Shown here piece after piece: positions 36,638-44,564 of a stretch of 64,000 nucleotides of DNA; the first letter of the stretch is position 1, and every line of letters starts with the position of its first letter. Below the pieces are notes generated by a model. That model searched no databases. It was not told where the DNA came from and was given only the letters and a program-made list of their open reading frames with translations. The DNA is from Flaviflexus massiliensis. GTDB lineage: Bacteria > Actinomycetota > Actinomycetes > Actinomycetales > Actinomycetaceae. A program made the translations under genes and the position numbers. The DNA is taken from positions 124,001 through 188,000 of the forward strand of contig NZ_LN831058.1 in assembly GCF_001375495.1 (NCBI RefSeq), written 5' to 3'.

Positions 36638-37015
36638 GTGCCTAGATTGATCCTCGTTATCCTGCTCGTAGCCGTTGTGGTGTACGCGTTTGTTGTCGCG
36701 GTTCGCATGGACCCGAAAGCGGCCCCGGCGGGGATCAACAAGTGGGTGTGGGTTATTTTCACGATCATCCCTCCGGTGATCGGCTCGCTGATCTTTCTTA
36801 TCGCCAACTACGTCACCAACGCGCGCCCGCGTGCCTCATCATCGGGACCCGATTTCTTAGGTCCGCTCGCACGCGACAGCCGGGCCCCGCGCGGACCCAT
36901 GGCACCCGATGATGACCTGGACTTCCTGCGTGAACTCGACGAGGAACTGCGCCGCGCACAGTACGACAAAAAGCTGAGGGACCACGAGGATGACGGTAAA
37001 TCACCCGAGAACTAA
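36638..37015 (+). CDS. PLDc_N-domain membrane protein
   Basis: 125 residues. Two membrane helices (LILVILLVAVVVYAFVVAV and WVWVIFTIIPPVIGSLIFLI) separated by a short loop match the phospholipase D N-terminal-like (PLDc_N) domain, which in such short proteins has no catalytic part. The rest is a charged cytoplasmic tail with a predicted helix (DFLRELDEELRRAQYDKK). Small proteins of this type are common next to menA in actinobacteria. Its stop lies 25 bases inside the next gene. Confidence 0.75.
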   Translation: MPRLILVILLVAVVVYAFVVAVRMDPKAAPAGINKWVWVIFTIIPPVIGSLIFLIANYVTNARPRASSSGPDFLGPLARDSRAPRGPMAPDDDLDFLRELDEELRRAQYDKKLRDHEDDGKSPEN

Positions 37016-38138
37016 CCCGCTCGATTTGCGGACGGTTTTCGGCGCACCGGTCCTCGCCTTCTTCGCTGTCCTCCTCACCAGCTGCCTGACAACGGCCGCG
37101 ACGGGGACGATGGGGTCAATCTCGGAAGCAACCGGACAATCCATCCCCTTTGTCCTCGGGGCCCTGCTGGTCACTCTTGCCGCATTCGGCGGGCTACCAG
37201 CGGGTGAGGTGAACCTGGCGGTCGGAACGGTCGGCTTCACATTCGTAGCCATCCCCTTCATCTTCACTGCCCTAGCCGCCTTCATTCTTTTCAAAACCCA
37301 CAAGGCTTCCGAGCTGCGCATGCCGCAACGAGACCTGGCTGACAGGTTGCTGGGCGGTTCCTGCTCGGGAATGACACTTCTCCTGTGCTGTGTCCTAGCC
37401 TGGTTCGTTGCCAATATTCTCAACCCCGAAACCTCCCGGGCGAACCTCACCTCCAACGTTTTCCTGCTCGCGGCCGGTGCCCTGCTCGTGGGAACCGTGT
37501 TCTCGACCATGGGCAGATACTCGGCACACCACCACAGGCCTGCCTGGCTGTTCACATTGAAGTACGGGCTCGCCACCGGCATCCCCATCGCACTCGTCGT
37601 GTGCGTATTTCTGACGATCTCCTACGACTGGGGAAGCTCCTCCTGGCTCCTCATCGGGAACATGGCGAGCGGCGTGTGGGCTGCCCTTCACGCCGGCCTC
37701 CTCACGTGGAGTCTCGACCTCAGCCCCCTGGGAGGCCCGGAAAGCTCGGGCACGGGACTTCTCGCCGCCGTACAGACGGGTCCCTGGACCGCGATAGCTC
37801 TGCCCCTTGGTGCCATCGCCATCATCGTCGCCACTCTCGCGTGGCGGAAGGACTGCCTCAAGTCAACGAAGTGGGATCTGCCGTGCGCCTTCATGGTCGT
37901 CAGCGCCGTTACTCTCGCTGCGGGCACGTGGTTCTCCGGTTATGTCAAGGTCGCATCAGATACGTCGCGCCTGTCAGCAATGCTGCTGCTTTCGCCCTTC
38001 AACATCGCGATCATGGGCTGTGTTGGACTGCTGGTTGACCGCCTGGCACGGCTCATGGTCACAGCTGGTCAGCAGCCACCCAACCACACCGGTAGTCCGT
38101 CCACCGGTGAATATCCCCACCATCCAGCAGGAAGATAA
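36990..38138 (+). CDS. Polytopic membrane protein of unknown function
   Basis: 382 residues with about nine or ten hydrophobic helices and short polar loops. I do not recognise the family and see no catalytic or transporter signature. The helices contain many small residues (Ala, Gly, Ser) and there are several cysteines in the first half. It overlaps the PLDc_N gene by 26 bases at the start, so co-transcription is likely. At the 3' end it overlaps the convergent lipoprotein gene by 80 bases, where its last 26 codons encode a polar, proline-rich tail. Confidence 0.65.
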   Translation: MTVNHPRTNPLDLRTVFGAPVLAFFAVLLTSCLTTAATGTMGSISEATGQSIPFVLGALLVTLAAFGGLPAGEVNLAVGTVGFTFVAIPFIFTALAAFILFKTHKASELRMPQRDLADRLLGGSCSGMTLLLCCVLAWFVANILNPETSRANLTSNVFLLAAGALLVGTVFSTMGRYSAHHHRPAWLFTLKYGLATGIPIALVVCVFLTISYDWGSSSWLLIGNMASGVWAALHAGLLTWSLDLSPLGGPESSGTGLLAAVQTGPWTAIALPLGAIAIIVATLAWRKDCLKSTKWDLPCAFMVVSAVTLAAGTWFSGYVKVASDTSRLSAMLLLSPFNIAIMGCVGLLVDRLARLMVTAGQQPPNHTGSPSTGEYPHHPAGR

Positions 38139-39036
38139 CCTGCACGTAGCCTGAGGTGAGGAGATTGTTCGTGGCAAGCGGATCGATCGGCACCTCGAAA
38201 AGCGCGTACTCCTCGTAGCCCGCAACCTCGCCAACACCGGGGTATGGGGCGAGCGTTTCAACCTCAAACGGTTCCTGCTCCAAAGCGAGATCAATCTCGT
38301 CCATGTCACTCGTACAGGTCACGGAACCACCGTGCTGGTCAATGCGTACTGGGACGCCGTCTGGCATGCCCAGCTGGATCGTATCCGCCTGCTCATCCAC
38401 GACCCTCGTCATGCTGAACCCGGAGTCGATGGCGGACACGCTCGTGATATAGCCCGGGTTGAAATAGTAAAGATCGCCGCCGCTCTCCCCGGCGTAGGTG
38501 ATCAGGAGGATCCCGGTTCCCACGGAATCTTCGTTATCGCTGTCCTCGTAGGTGACGCTCTGGTCCAGAACGATCATCGCATCCTGATAGCCATCCAGGT
38601 TCGCATCGGAGTAGTAGATGGCGGAGTCATCGAAGGAGAGACTAACGGTTGCGGTCCCCTCCCGGACCGCTTCGGGCCCAAGTTCGAGCGTTGCCTCCCC
38701 GCTGTCAAAGTCGAGCATGTACCCACCGTCGGGGGTGAGTCCGGTTGCGAAGGTGCGTTCAGGGAACACTCCCCGATCGAAGGGGTCGAGGAAGGTGATG
38801 TCGTTGACCGCGAGGCTCATGTTTCCAAAGTCCAGGTCCTGGATTTCGGGGGTGCCTGGGCCTTCGTGCGCGAGTGTTTCCGGAACCGTGGGGAGCTCCA
38901 GCCAGCGTGCCTTCAGATCGTCCGCGCTGCCGCATGCGGCAAGGGCAAGGACGGATGCCACGGCTCCCGCCCGCACCAGCCGGCGTGGCGTTATCCCAGT
39001 GTTTCCAGACTGGGCTGAGCTGCTTCCAAACCGCAT
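38059..39036 (-). CDS. Probable lipoprotein of unknown function
   Basis: 325 residues. The N-terminus has a basic stretch, a hydrophobic helix and a lipobox (LALAAC), so it should be lipid-anchored outside the membrane. The mature part includes an aspartate-rich YYSDANLDGYQDAMIVLD segment resembling a calcium-binding loop and otherwise looks beta-rich. The start is the ATG at 39034-39036, preceded by GAGGGA; the longer frame is ccsB read out of frame. It follows the cytochrome c biogenesis operon by 34 bases on the same strand, which suggests a link to the exported respiratory apparatus, but no function can be assigned. Confidence 0.7.
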   Translation of the reverse strand: MRFGSSSAQSGNTGITPRRLVRAGAVASVLALAACGSADDLKARWLELPTVPETLAHEGPGTPEIQDLDFGNMSLAVNDITFLDPFDRGVFPERTFATGLTPDGGYMLDFDSGEATLELGPEAVREGTATVSLSFDDSAIYYSDANLDGYQDAMIVLDQSVTYEDSDNEDSVGTGILLITYAGESGGDLYYFNPGYITSVSAIDSGFSMTRVVDEQADTIQLGMPDGVPVRIDQHGGSVTCTSDMDEIDLALEQEPFEVETLAPYPGVGEVAGYEEYALFEVPIDPLATNNLLTSGYVQVIFLLDGGDIHRWTDYRCGWVAADQL

Positions 39037-39070
39037 AGTCACGTCCCTCGTTGCTCTCGGACCGCGTGTT

Positions 39071-40042
39071 CTAGATCCCCGAGTACGCGTGGAGGGAATC
39101 AGCGAAGAAGTTAATGACGTAGTAGTTGACCATGAGAGCGATGATGCCAATGATGTTGAGCCAGGCCGCTCTGCGGCCTTCCCAGCCACGCGTGGTGCGG
39201 GCATGGAGGTAGGCGGCATAGAAGCCCCACACGACCAGTGACATGGTTTCTTTCGGGTCCCAGTTCCAGGGGCGGCCCCAGGAGTGCTCGGCCCAGATCG
39301 CTCCGGCGATAAGCGTGAAGGTCCACAGGAGGAAGCCCACAACCGTCACCCTCATCGCACCCGATTCCAGCTCGGACGAGGACGGCAGGGAGCGCCACAT
39401 GCTGGTCCGCTTCTTCTCTCCAGCCCCATCACCAAAGTCATCAGCCACGACCGTCTCGCCGGTTCCGTGGGTGGCAGTCTCTGTCTGCACGCGCGCCTGC
39501 GCACCGACCCGTTCCCTGGTTGCCTTGGCATCCTTTTCTTCCTTGCGGAGTTGGATGAGTTGGAGGGCAGACATGAGGGCCGCAAACGCAAAAAGGCCCA
39601 TCGCGATCGTGGCGGTGGAGACGTGGATGACGAGCCAGTAATGGTCAAGGATTGGCGGGGTGCCCTGCACGCGCACGTACAGCACAGCGACTGCGATACC
39701 GAGCGAGAGAAGGGCGAGGGCCGTGACGAAGGTTCCCATGACCCTCAGGTCGCGTTTCCGCGCCAGCACGAGGTAGGTTCCCACCGCCACGCACGTGAAG
39801 CTGAGGGTGAACTCGTACATATTCGCCCAGGGCACTCGCGAGGCCGCAATACCTCGGGTGACGGTGCCGAGCACGTGGAGGAGGAAGGCGAGCACGGTAA
39901 CGGACATGCCGATATTGCCGGCCTTGCGCACTTCCTGCCGACGGTTTGCTGACGTGAGGTCGATACTGAAGGCGATCATGGCGACCGCGTACGCGGCCAT
40001 CGCCCCGTACACCAGCATGAGGCTCGTGTTTTCCAAATTCAT
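39071..40042 (-). CDS. ccsB: Cytochrome c biogenesis protein CcsB (CcsA/ResC type)
   Basis: Haem-handling membrane protein of system II cytochrome c maturation. The tryptophan-rich haem signature WGRPWNWDPKE and conserved histidines in membrane segments (about residues 110, 230 and 275) are visible. 323 residues, about eight helices, with a polar insertion (about 175-215) in a cytoplasmic loop. The start overlaps resB by 4 bases. It acts with ResB to move haem across the membrane and attach it to apocytochrome c. Confidence 0.92.
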   Translation of the reverse strand: MNLENTSLMLVYGAMAAYAVAMIAFSIDLTSANRRQEVRKAGNIGMSVTVLAFLLHVLGTVTRGIAASRVPWANMYEFTLSFTCVAVGTYLVLARKRDLRVMGTFVTALALLSLGIAVAVLYVRVQGTPPILDHYWLVIHVSTATIAMGLFAFAALMSALQLIQLRKEEKDAKATRERVGAQARVQTETATHGTGETVVADDFGDGAGEKKRTSMWRSLPSSSELESGAMRVTVVGFLLWTFTLIAGAIWAEHSWGRPWNWDPKETMSLVVWGFYAAYLHARTTRGWEGRRAAWLNIIGIIALMVNYYVINFFADSLHAYSGI

Positions 40043-41571
40043 GAGTTCTCCTTCAGACCAAGGGTAGTCGACACGACACGGTCAAGCCCCTCATCGCTCT
40101 TCCTGCCGATTGCTGCTGCGTGGATTGTTCCCTGTTCGTATCGCACCCAGACTCTGCGAGTGGGGACAAGGAGTGAGCCTGCGAGGCTTCCGAGTCCGAG
40201 CACTGCGAAGAACAGCATCCAGCCAAGGGTAGGATCGTATCGCATATCAAAAGCTGAGAAGCGAGCCAGGTCCACGAATTCGATCGTGCCGTGACCGCCC
40301 GGGATCTCTGCCTTCTGACCAAGGCCCAGCGTGGTGAGCACTCCCACCTCGGCATTCCCGTCACCCGCGGGCTCGGTCACGAGTTCCATGTTCGTCGTGT
40401 CGAGGAAGTACACGTTCTGCGGTACTCCCCCATCCAGTCCCAAATCACCCGTCCACGTGGTGGTGACCAGGACGGGGTTGAGAGCATCCGGGTTGACGGA
40501 GATGATGACACCGTCGCGCTCCTGAGCGGTTGGGAACAGGGTTGCCTGGAAGCCAAGCTGCGGGCCGGTTGTCACATCCGGGACCTTGATCACGCCGGTC
40601 GAAATGTAGTCCTGGGTGATGTCGGGCAGGACCACATACTCGTCCATGGCCACATTCCCATCAGCATCCGTAATCCTGATTCGGGGTGCGTAACCGTTGC
40701 CGGACAGGTACATGTTGGAGCCCGCCACGTCGATCGGTTCGTTCGGCCGCACCACTTCGCTGCGCTCTTCGCCGTCCTCAATGATCGTCACGTGAGCACG
40801 GAACGCAGAGGGAGTGCCATCGTCATAGAACTCGGGAATCATCTCGTCCAGCACCACACGGTAGGGCGGGAGAGATTCTTCGTTGACGAGGATGCCGCGG
40901 TCGAACGTGTCGTACGAGAGGACAGAGTTCGCGAAGGTTTCACCTTCGACGATGATCGCCTGGCCGCGGTACGAGAGCGCCTGGGAAAGACCGAAAACAA
41001 TGAGGAGGCCAAGGAGGGACATGTGGAACAGGACGTTCCCCACCTCCCTCAGGTAGCCCTTCTGCGCCGACAGCGTGCCGCCGCGGACCCTGGTCCGGTA
41101 GCCGCGCAGGTTCTTCGCCACCCAGTCCATGGCCTCACCCTCGTCCAGGTCCGTTTCCGCGGACTGGTAGCTCTCGTATCGGGTGAGCCGGTGGGGCACC
41201 TTGCCCGGTCCGGCCTTGAGGTCTTTCACGAGTGTGAGGGACCGTGGAACGATGCATCCTACGAGGGAGATGAAGAGCAGAATATAGATTGCCCCGAACC
41301 AGGGGGCGGTCAATATATTGAAGAAACCGGCAGCATCGAGGATCTTGCCCCACACCCCGTTGTCATCGATCCACTGCTGGGCGAGAACCGGGTCCTGCCT
41401 CTTCTGGGGGAGGATGGAGGCGGGGATGAGTGCGATGACGAGGAGCAGGAGCATAATGATGGCGTTCCTCATCGACGTGAGTTGACGCCAGGCCCACCGC
41501 AACCAGCCCTTCCAACCGAGCCCCTTCGGGACGGAGGCAGGCTCGTCCTGCTTGCTACGTACGGTTTCCAT
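40039..41571 (-). CDS. resB: Cytochrome c biogenesis protein ResB
   Basis: ResB-like partner of CcsB in system II. 510 residues: a cytoplasmic N-terminus, three membrane helices in the first 200 residues (including NAIIMLLLLVIALIPASILP), a large extracellular domain (about 220-440) and a final helix near the C-terminus (MLFFAVLGLGSLAGSLLV). The start codon shares one base with the ccdA stop. Confidence 0.92.
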   Translation of the reverse strand: METVRSKQDEPASVPKGLGWKGWLRWAWRQLTSMRNAIIMLLLLVIALIPASILPQKRQDPVLAQQWIDDNGVWGKILDAAGFFNILTAPWFGAIYILLFISLVGCIVPRSLTLVKDLKAGPGKVPHRLTRYESYQSAETDLDEGEAMDWVAKNLRGYRTRVRGGTLSAQKGYLREVGNVLFHMSLLGLLIVFGLSQALSYRGQAIIVEGETFANSVLSYDTFDRGILVNEESLPPYRVVLDEMIPEFYDDGTPSAFRAHVTIIEDGEERSEVVRPNEPIDVAGSNMYLSGNGYAPRIRITDADGNVAMDEYVVLPDITQDYISTGVIKVPDVTTGPQLGFQATLFPTAQERDGVIISVNPDALNPVLVTTTWTGDLGLDGGVPQNVYFLDTTNMELVTEPAGDGNAEVGVLTTLGLGQKAEIPGGHGTIEFVDLARFSAFDMRYDPTLGWMLFFAVLGLGSLAGSLLVPTRRVWVRYEQGTIHAAAIGRKSDEGLDRVVSTTLGLKENS

Positions 41572-42329
41572 TACACCACCAGTTGAGTTTGACCGGACAG
41601 GTTAGCGACCCAGTTAATGAGGTCCGTCCACCATCCCGTCACCATGAGCACACCTATGAGAATGAGGGCGATCCCACCGAAAAGCTGGACTTGACGCGTG
41701 TTCTTCCGCAGCCAACCCAGCACCTTCTTCGAACGATCCACCGTGAGGGCCACGAGAATGAAGGGCATACCGAGCCCGATGCAGTAGAAGACCGTCAGGA
41801 CCGTGCCTCTGCCTACGCTGCCCGTGGAGAAGGACATGGAGAGCACCGCCGCGAGGGTGGGGCCGATGCAGGGGGTCCAGCCCAAACCAAACACGGCACC
41901 CAGCAGGAGCGCACCAAGAGGTCCTCCCCTGCGTTCCAGCTTCAACCGGGTTGTTCTCTGCAGGAACGGGAAGCCACCGGTGAATGCGACACCCATGAGG
42001 ATGATGAGGATGCCGGCGATGAACATGACCGTGTCCTGGTACTGGGTGAATCGCGCTCCCGCGGCCGAGAACACCACCCCGAGCAGAACGAAGACCGCGG
42101 AGAAGCCCGCCACGAACAGGGTGACGAGGCCGGCGAGACGATTACCCTTCTTCCCATCCGCGCGGGCGGGCGCCATCGATGAGAAGTAGCCCAGGTATCC
42201 CGGCAGGAGTGGAAGAACGCAGGGGGAAGCAAAAGAGACAAGGCCGGCGACCACCGCAGCTCCGAGGGCCAGAATCATGGGCCCGGCGGTCACCGCGTTT
42301 ACGAAAGAATCAGCCACGGGCATCGTCAC
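41571..42329 (-). CDS. ccdA: Cytochrome c biogenesis protein CcdA (thiol-disulfide relay)
   Basis: Membrane protein that passes reducing equivalents from cytoplasmic thioredoxin to the extracellular thioredoxin-like partner. Both redox cysteine motifs are present: FASPCVLPLLPGYLGYF and LGWTPCIGPTLAAVL. 252 residues and six helices. The GTG start at 42327-42329 overlaps the stop of the TlpA-like gene as GTGA. Confidence 0.94.
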   Translation of the reverse strand: MTMPVADSFVNAVTAGPMILALGAAVVAGLVSFASPCVLPLLPGYLGYFSSMAPARADGKKGNRLAGLVTLFVAGFSAVFVLLGVVFSAAGARFTQYQDTVMFIAGILIILMGVAFTGGFPFLQRTTRLKLERRGGPLGALLLGAVFGLGWTPCIGPTLAAVLSMSFSTGSVGRGTVLTVFYCIGLGMPFILVALTVDRSKKVLGWLRKNTRQVQLFGGIALILIGVLMVTGWWTDLINWVANLSGQTQLVV

Positions 42330-42865
42330 AGGGTGTCATCAATCATGCCTCGCACGATCTCGGGGTTGATTTGGCCGATGAAGCGGGCTGCGGGCCGGCC
42401 TTCGGCATCAATGATCAGGGTCGTGGGAACCGCCTGCAGTGGCACCGTGCCTTCGAGGTCGGCGATGAAGTTCCCATCCGAGCCATCAATCGATTCGTAG
42501 GGTGTGCCAAAGGAGCGTTCGAATGCCTGGGCGGTGGCCGCATTGTCACGGACGTTCACGCCAAGGACGGTCACCTGGCCCTCGTAGTCTTCCGCGATCG
42601 CGTTGAGATCGGCAGCTTCCGCACGGCAGGGCGGGCACGCCGCATACCACGTATTAATAACTACAACTTCGCCCCGCAGGTCCTCCAGAGACAGTTCCGT
42701 GCCATCGAAAGTGGTGCCGGAGGCGGTCACCGGATCGGTCCGTTCCGACTCGTCCCACATAACGTAGTTGGCGTCCCCGCCCTCGTACTCGGCCCCCGCA
42801 TCAAGCGTTGACGAGCACGCAGCCAGCAGGGGCAGGAGAAGCATCAGGGAGTATGCTCTCTTCAC
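42326..42865 (-). CDS. TlpA/ResA-like thiol-disulfide reductase, lipoprotein
   Basis: 179 residues. An N-terminal signal with lipobox (LPLLAAC) anchors a thioredoxin fold outside the cell. The active site is WYAACPPCRAEA (CPPC), and a cis-proline region follows (AVPTTLIID). It should keep the haem-binding cysteines of apocytochrome c reduced, receiving electrons from CcdA. It overlaps the phosphatase-like gene upstream and ccdA downstream by 4 bases each. Confidence 0.9.
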   Translation of the reverse strand: MKRAYSLMLLLPLLAACSSTLDAGAEYEGGDANYVMWDESERTDPVTASGTTFDGTELSLEDLRGEVVVINTWYAACPPCRAEAADLNAIAEDYEGQVTVLGVNVRDNAATAQAFERSFGTPYESIDGSDGNFIADLEGTVPLQAVPTTLIIDAEGRPAARFIGQINPEIVRGMIDDTL

Positions 42866-43536
42866 TCGTCACCCTTTGCTTCGGCGGCGGCTGAGGTTCC
42901 GGGCACCATGTCGGCAGCAATCGCCACGAGGTCGGCCGCGGGCTCCCAGTAGTCAAGGGCTAGGAGCTGACTGTCGGCAAAGGTGAGCGAGGTGACGGAT
43001 GCAAGGGCACACTGTCTCTTGCGCGGATCGTGTGCGAGCCACTTGCGTTCTACGAAGCGCCGCATCGTCCAGATCGGCAACTGGTGGCTGAACAGGACGG
43101 CTTCTCCCCCGCGGGCCTCCGTGAGGGCCTTTCCGATAGCTCCGCTCATGCGGCGCACCACGTTCGTGTAGGGCTCGCCCCAAGACGGCTCGAACGGGTT
43201 TGCGTACCAGGAGTAATAGCGGGGATGAGCGAGAACGAGACGGTTCTTATTGACGGCCACGCCCTCGAACTTGTTTCCCGCCTCGATCAGGCGATCATCA
43301 ATGACCGTGTCGACGCCTGCTACACGGGCCGTCGGGGCCGCGGTTTCCTGAGCGCGTTCGAGCGGTGATGATGCCACGTAGCGAACATCGTGGCCCTCCG
43401 AGAAGGCCTTCCCCACTTCCTCTCCCATGGCCAGGCCAAGTTCGGTCAGGTGAAAGCCGGGTCGGCGACCATAGAGGATCCCGGTGGGGTTATCGACTTC
43501 GCCGTGGCGTACGAGATGAACGGTCGTCAATTCCAT
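42862..43536 (-). CDS. Histidine phosphatase (phosphoglycerate mutase-like) family protein
   Basis: 224 residues. The catalytic motif LVRHGEVDNPTG lies at the N-terminus and a second conserved histidine is in LFSHQLPIW. Members are diverse phosphatases or mutases, and the substrate is unknown. In actinobacteria this gene is regularly first in the TlpA-CcdA-ResB-CcsB operon, as here, but its contribution to cytochrome maturation is unclear. CACTGT lies 6 bases before the ATG, so leaderless initiation is possible. Confidence 0.85.
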   Translation of the reverse strand: MELTTVHLVRHGEVDNPTGILYGRRPGFHLTELGLAMGEEVGKAFSEGHDVRYVASSPLERAQETAAPTARVAGVDTVIDDRLIEAGNKFEGVAVNKNRLVLAHPRYYSWYANPFEPSWGEPYTNVVRRMSGAIGKALTEARGGEAVLFSHQLPIWTMRRFVERKWLAHDPRKRQCALASVTSLTFADSQLLALDYWEPAADLVAIAADMVPGTSAAAEAKGDE

Positions 43537-43574
43537 AAGTCAACAGTGCCATACGAGCCTGGGAATCAGGAACG

Positions 43575-44042
43575 TCAGTCCAGTGTGGCAGGATCCTCAA
43601 GCAGCGTCGACATGATGCGTCCGAGCGTAATGAGGTCGTCGTGACCGATCTTCTCAAGGAGGTGGGTACGTACCGAACGGACGTGGTCGGGAGCGAGGCT
43701 CTTCAGCAGGTCGTAGCCCGCATCCGTCATCCGGCAGATCCTGCCCCGCCCATCCTTCGCACAGGTCTCACGCACCACGTAACCCTCCTCCTCAAGGGAG
43801 GCAACGGTGCGGGTGAGGCGGCTGCGAGAGTGAATGAGATCATCTGCGAGATCCGACATGCGCATCGACCAGCCATCCGACTCGGACAGGCGCACGAGAA
43901 CCTCGTACTTGTTGAGCGTCAGACCGTTGTTCTCCAACATATCGTGGCCGATTTGGGCATTGAGGCGGGCCGAGCCGCGCAAATAGTTGCGCCAAGCAAC
44001 CTGCTCGTCCGGTTCGAGCCAGATCGATTTATTTTCCGACAT
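43575..44042 (-). CDS. MarR-family transcriptional regulator
   Basis: 155-residue winged helix-turn-helix dimer type. The recognition region (MSDLADDLIHSRSRLTRTVASLEEEGYVVRE) and the wing with DGRGRICRMTDAG are typical. A cysteine (in RETCAKDGRGR) near the wing could be redox-sensitive, which would suit the glutaredoxin gene just upstream, but this is speculation. I use the ATG at 44040-44042, which is preceded by GGAGAAGG. Targets are unknown. Confidence 0.88.
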   Translation of the reverse strand: MSENKSIWLEPDEQVAWRNYLRGSARLNAQIGHDMLENNGLTLNKYEVLVRLSESDGWSMRMSDLADDLIHSRSRLTRTVASLEEEGYVVRETCAKDGRGRICRMTDAGYDLLKSLAPDHVRSVRTHLLEKIGHDDLITLGRIMSTLLEDPATLD

Positions 44043-44077
44043 ACCCTTCTCCTTCCTCAAGGAGACAGTCTACCAAA

Positions 44078-44094
44078 TTTAGTTCAACTGTAAA
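44078..44094. promoter_or_regulatory. Near-palindrome upstream of marR, possible operator
   Basis: TTTAGTTCAACTGTAAA contains the perfect odd dyad AGTT-C-AACT with TTT/AAA flanks. It lies over the glutaredoxin stop codon, about 40 bases before the marR start, where autoregulation would be expected. Confidence 0.25.
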
Positions 44095-44345
44095 CTATTC
44101 TTGATTCGGGTGATCATCCCGGGCCGCGTAGCTCTCGCGAGCGCAGCCTTCGAGGACGTGAGCGACGCCTTCATTTTCTCCCCCTCGAGTAGCACGGGGA
44201 GGATATCCGAATAGCTGGCGAGTCTAGTGTCAGAGTCAATATCGACGCTGCGCCATTCGAGCCCGGTTTCGGATTCGAGTTGGGAAAGCGAGATTTCGGC
44301 CTGCTCGCACAGGTGGCATCCTTGCCGAACAACGAGCGTGTACAT
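44079..44345 (-). CDS. Glutaredoxin-like small redox protein
   Basis: 88 residues with a thioredoxin-type fold start (TLVVRQGCHLCEQAE), redox motif CHLC, and a DILPVLLEGEK segment where the cis-proline region belongs. The C-terminal part (about 58-88) is basic and less typical. Family members (DUF836/glutaredoxin-like) reduce disulfides in the cytoplasm. It lies 36 bases upstream of marR on the same strand and probably shares a transcript. Confidence 0.82.
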   Translation of the reverse strand: MYTLVVRQGCHLCEQAEISLSQLESETGLEWRSVDIDSDTRLASYSDILPVLLEGEKMKASLTSSKAALARATRPGMITRIKNSLQLN

Positions 44346-44361
44346 GTGTGTCCTGACAGCT

Positions 44362-44386
44362 GTGGGCCCGGAGAAACCGGACCCAC
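44362..44386 (-). terminator. Stem-loop after the bS22 gene
   Basis: GTGGGCCCGG (44362-44371) pairs with CCGGACCCAC (44377-44386), one mismatch, 5-base loop, just after the bS22 stop on the minus strand. Confidence 0.6.
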
Positions 44387-44391
44387 GATGC

Positions 44392-44490
44392 TTACTTCTT
44401 GTTGCGGCGCTGGTGGCGTGTCTTGCGAAGCAGCTTACGGTGCTTTTTCTTGGACATGCGCTTGCGGCGCTTCTTAACTACGGAACCCAA
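44392..44490 (-). CDS. 30S ribosomal protein bS22 (AURKAIP1/COX24 domain)
   Basis: A 32-residue, extremely basic protein: MGSVVKKRRKRMSKKKHRKL then LRKTRHQRRNKK. This matches the AURKAIP1/COX24-domain protein of mycobacteria now named bS22, which sits in the small ribosomal subunit. The start is a TTG at 44488-44490 with a perfect GGAGGT ribosome-binding site 5 bases upstream (44496-44501). It is too short for usual gene callers. As in mycobacteria, it lies next to an excisionase-type helix-turn-helix gene. Confidence 0.9.
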   Translation of the reverse strand: MGSVVKKRRKRMSKKKHRKLLRKTRHQRRNKK

Positions 44491-44564
44491 TGGTTACCTC
44501 CAATGTCGGAACGGCGAACACTCCTTCGCCAATGGTCACCCGGATATCCTACCGCTATTTCCGC

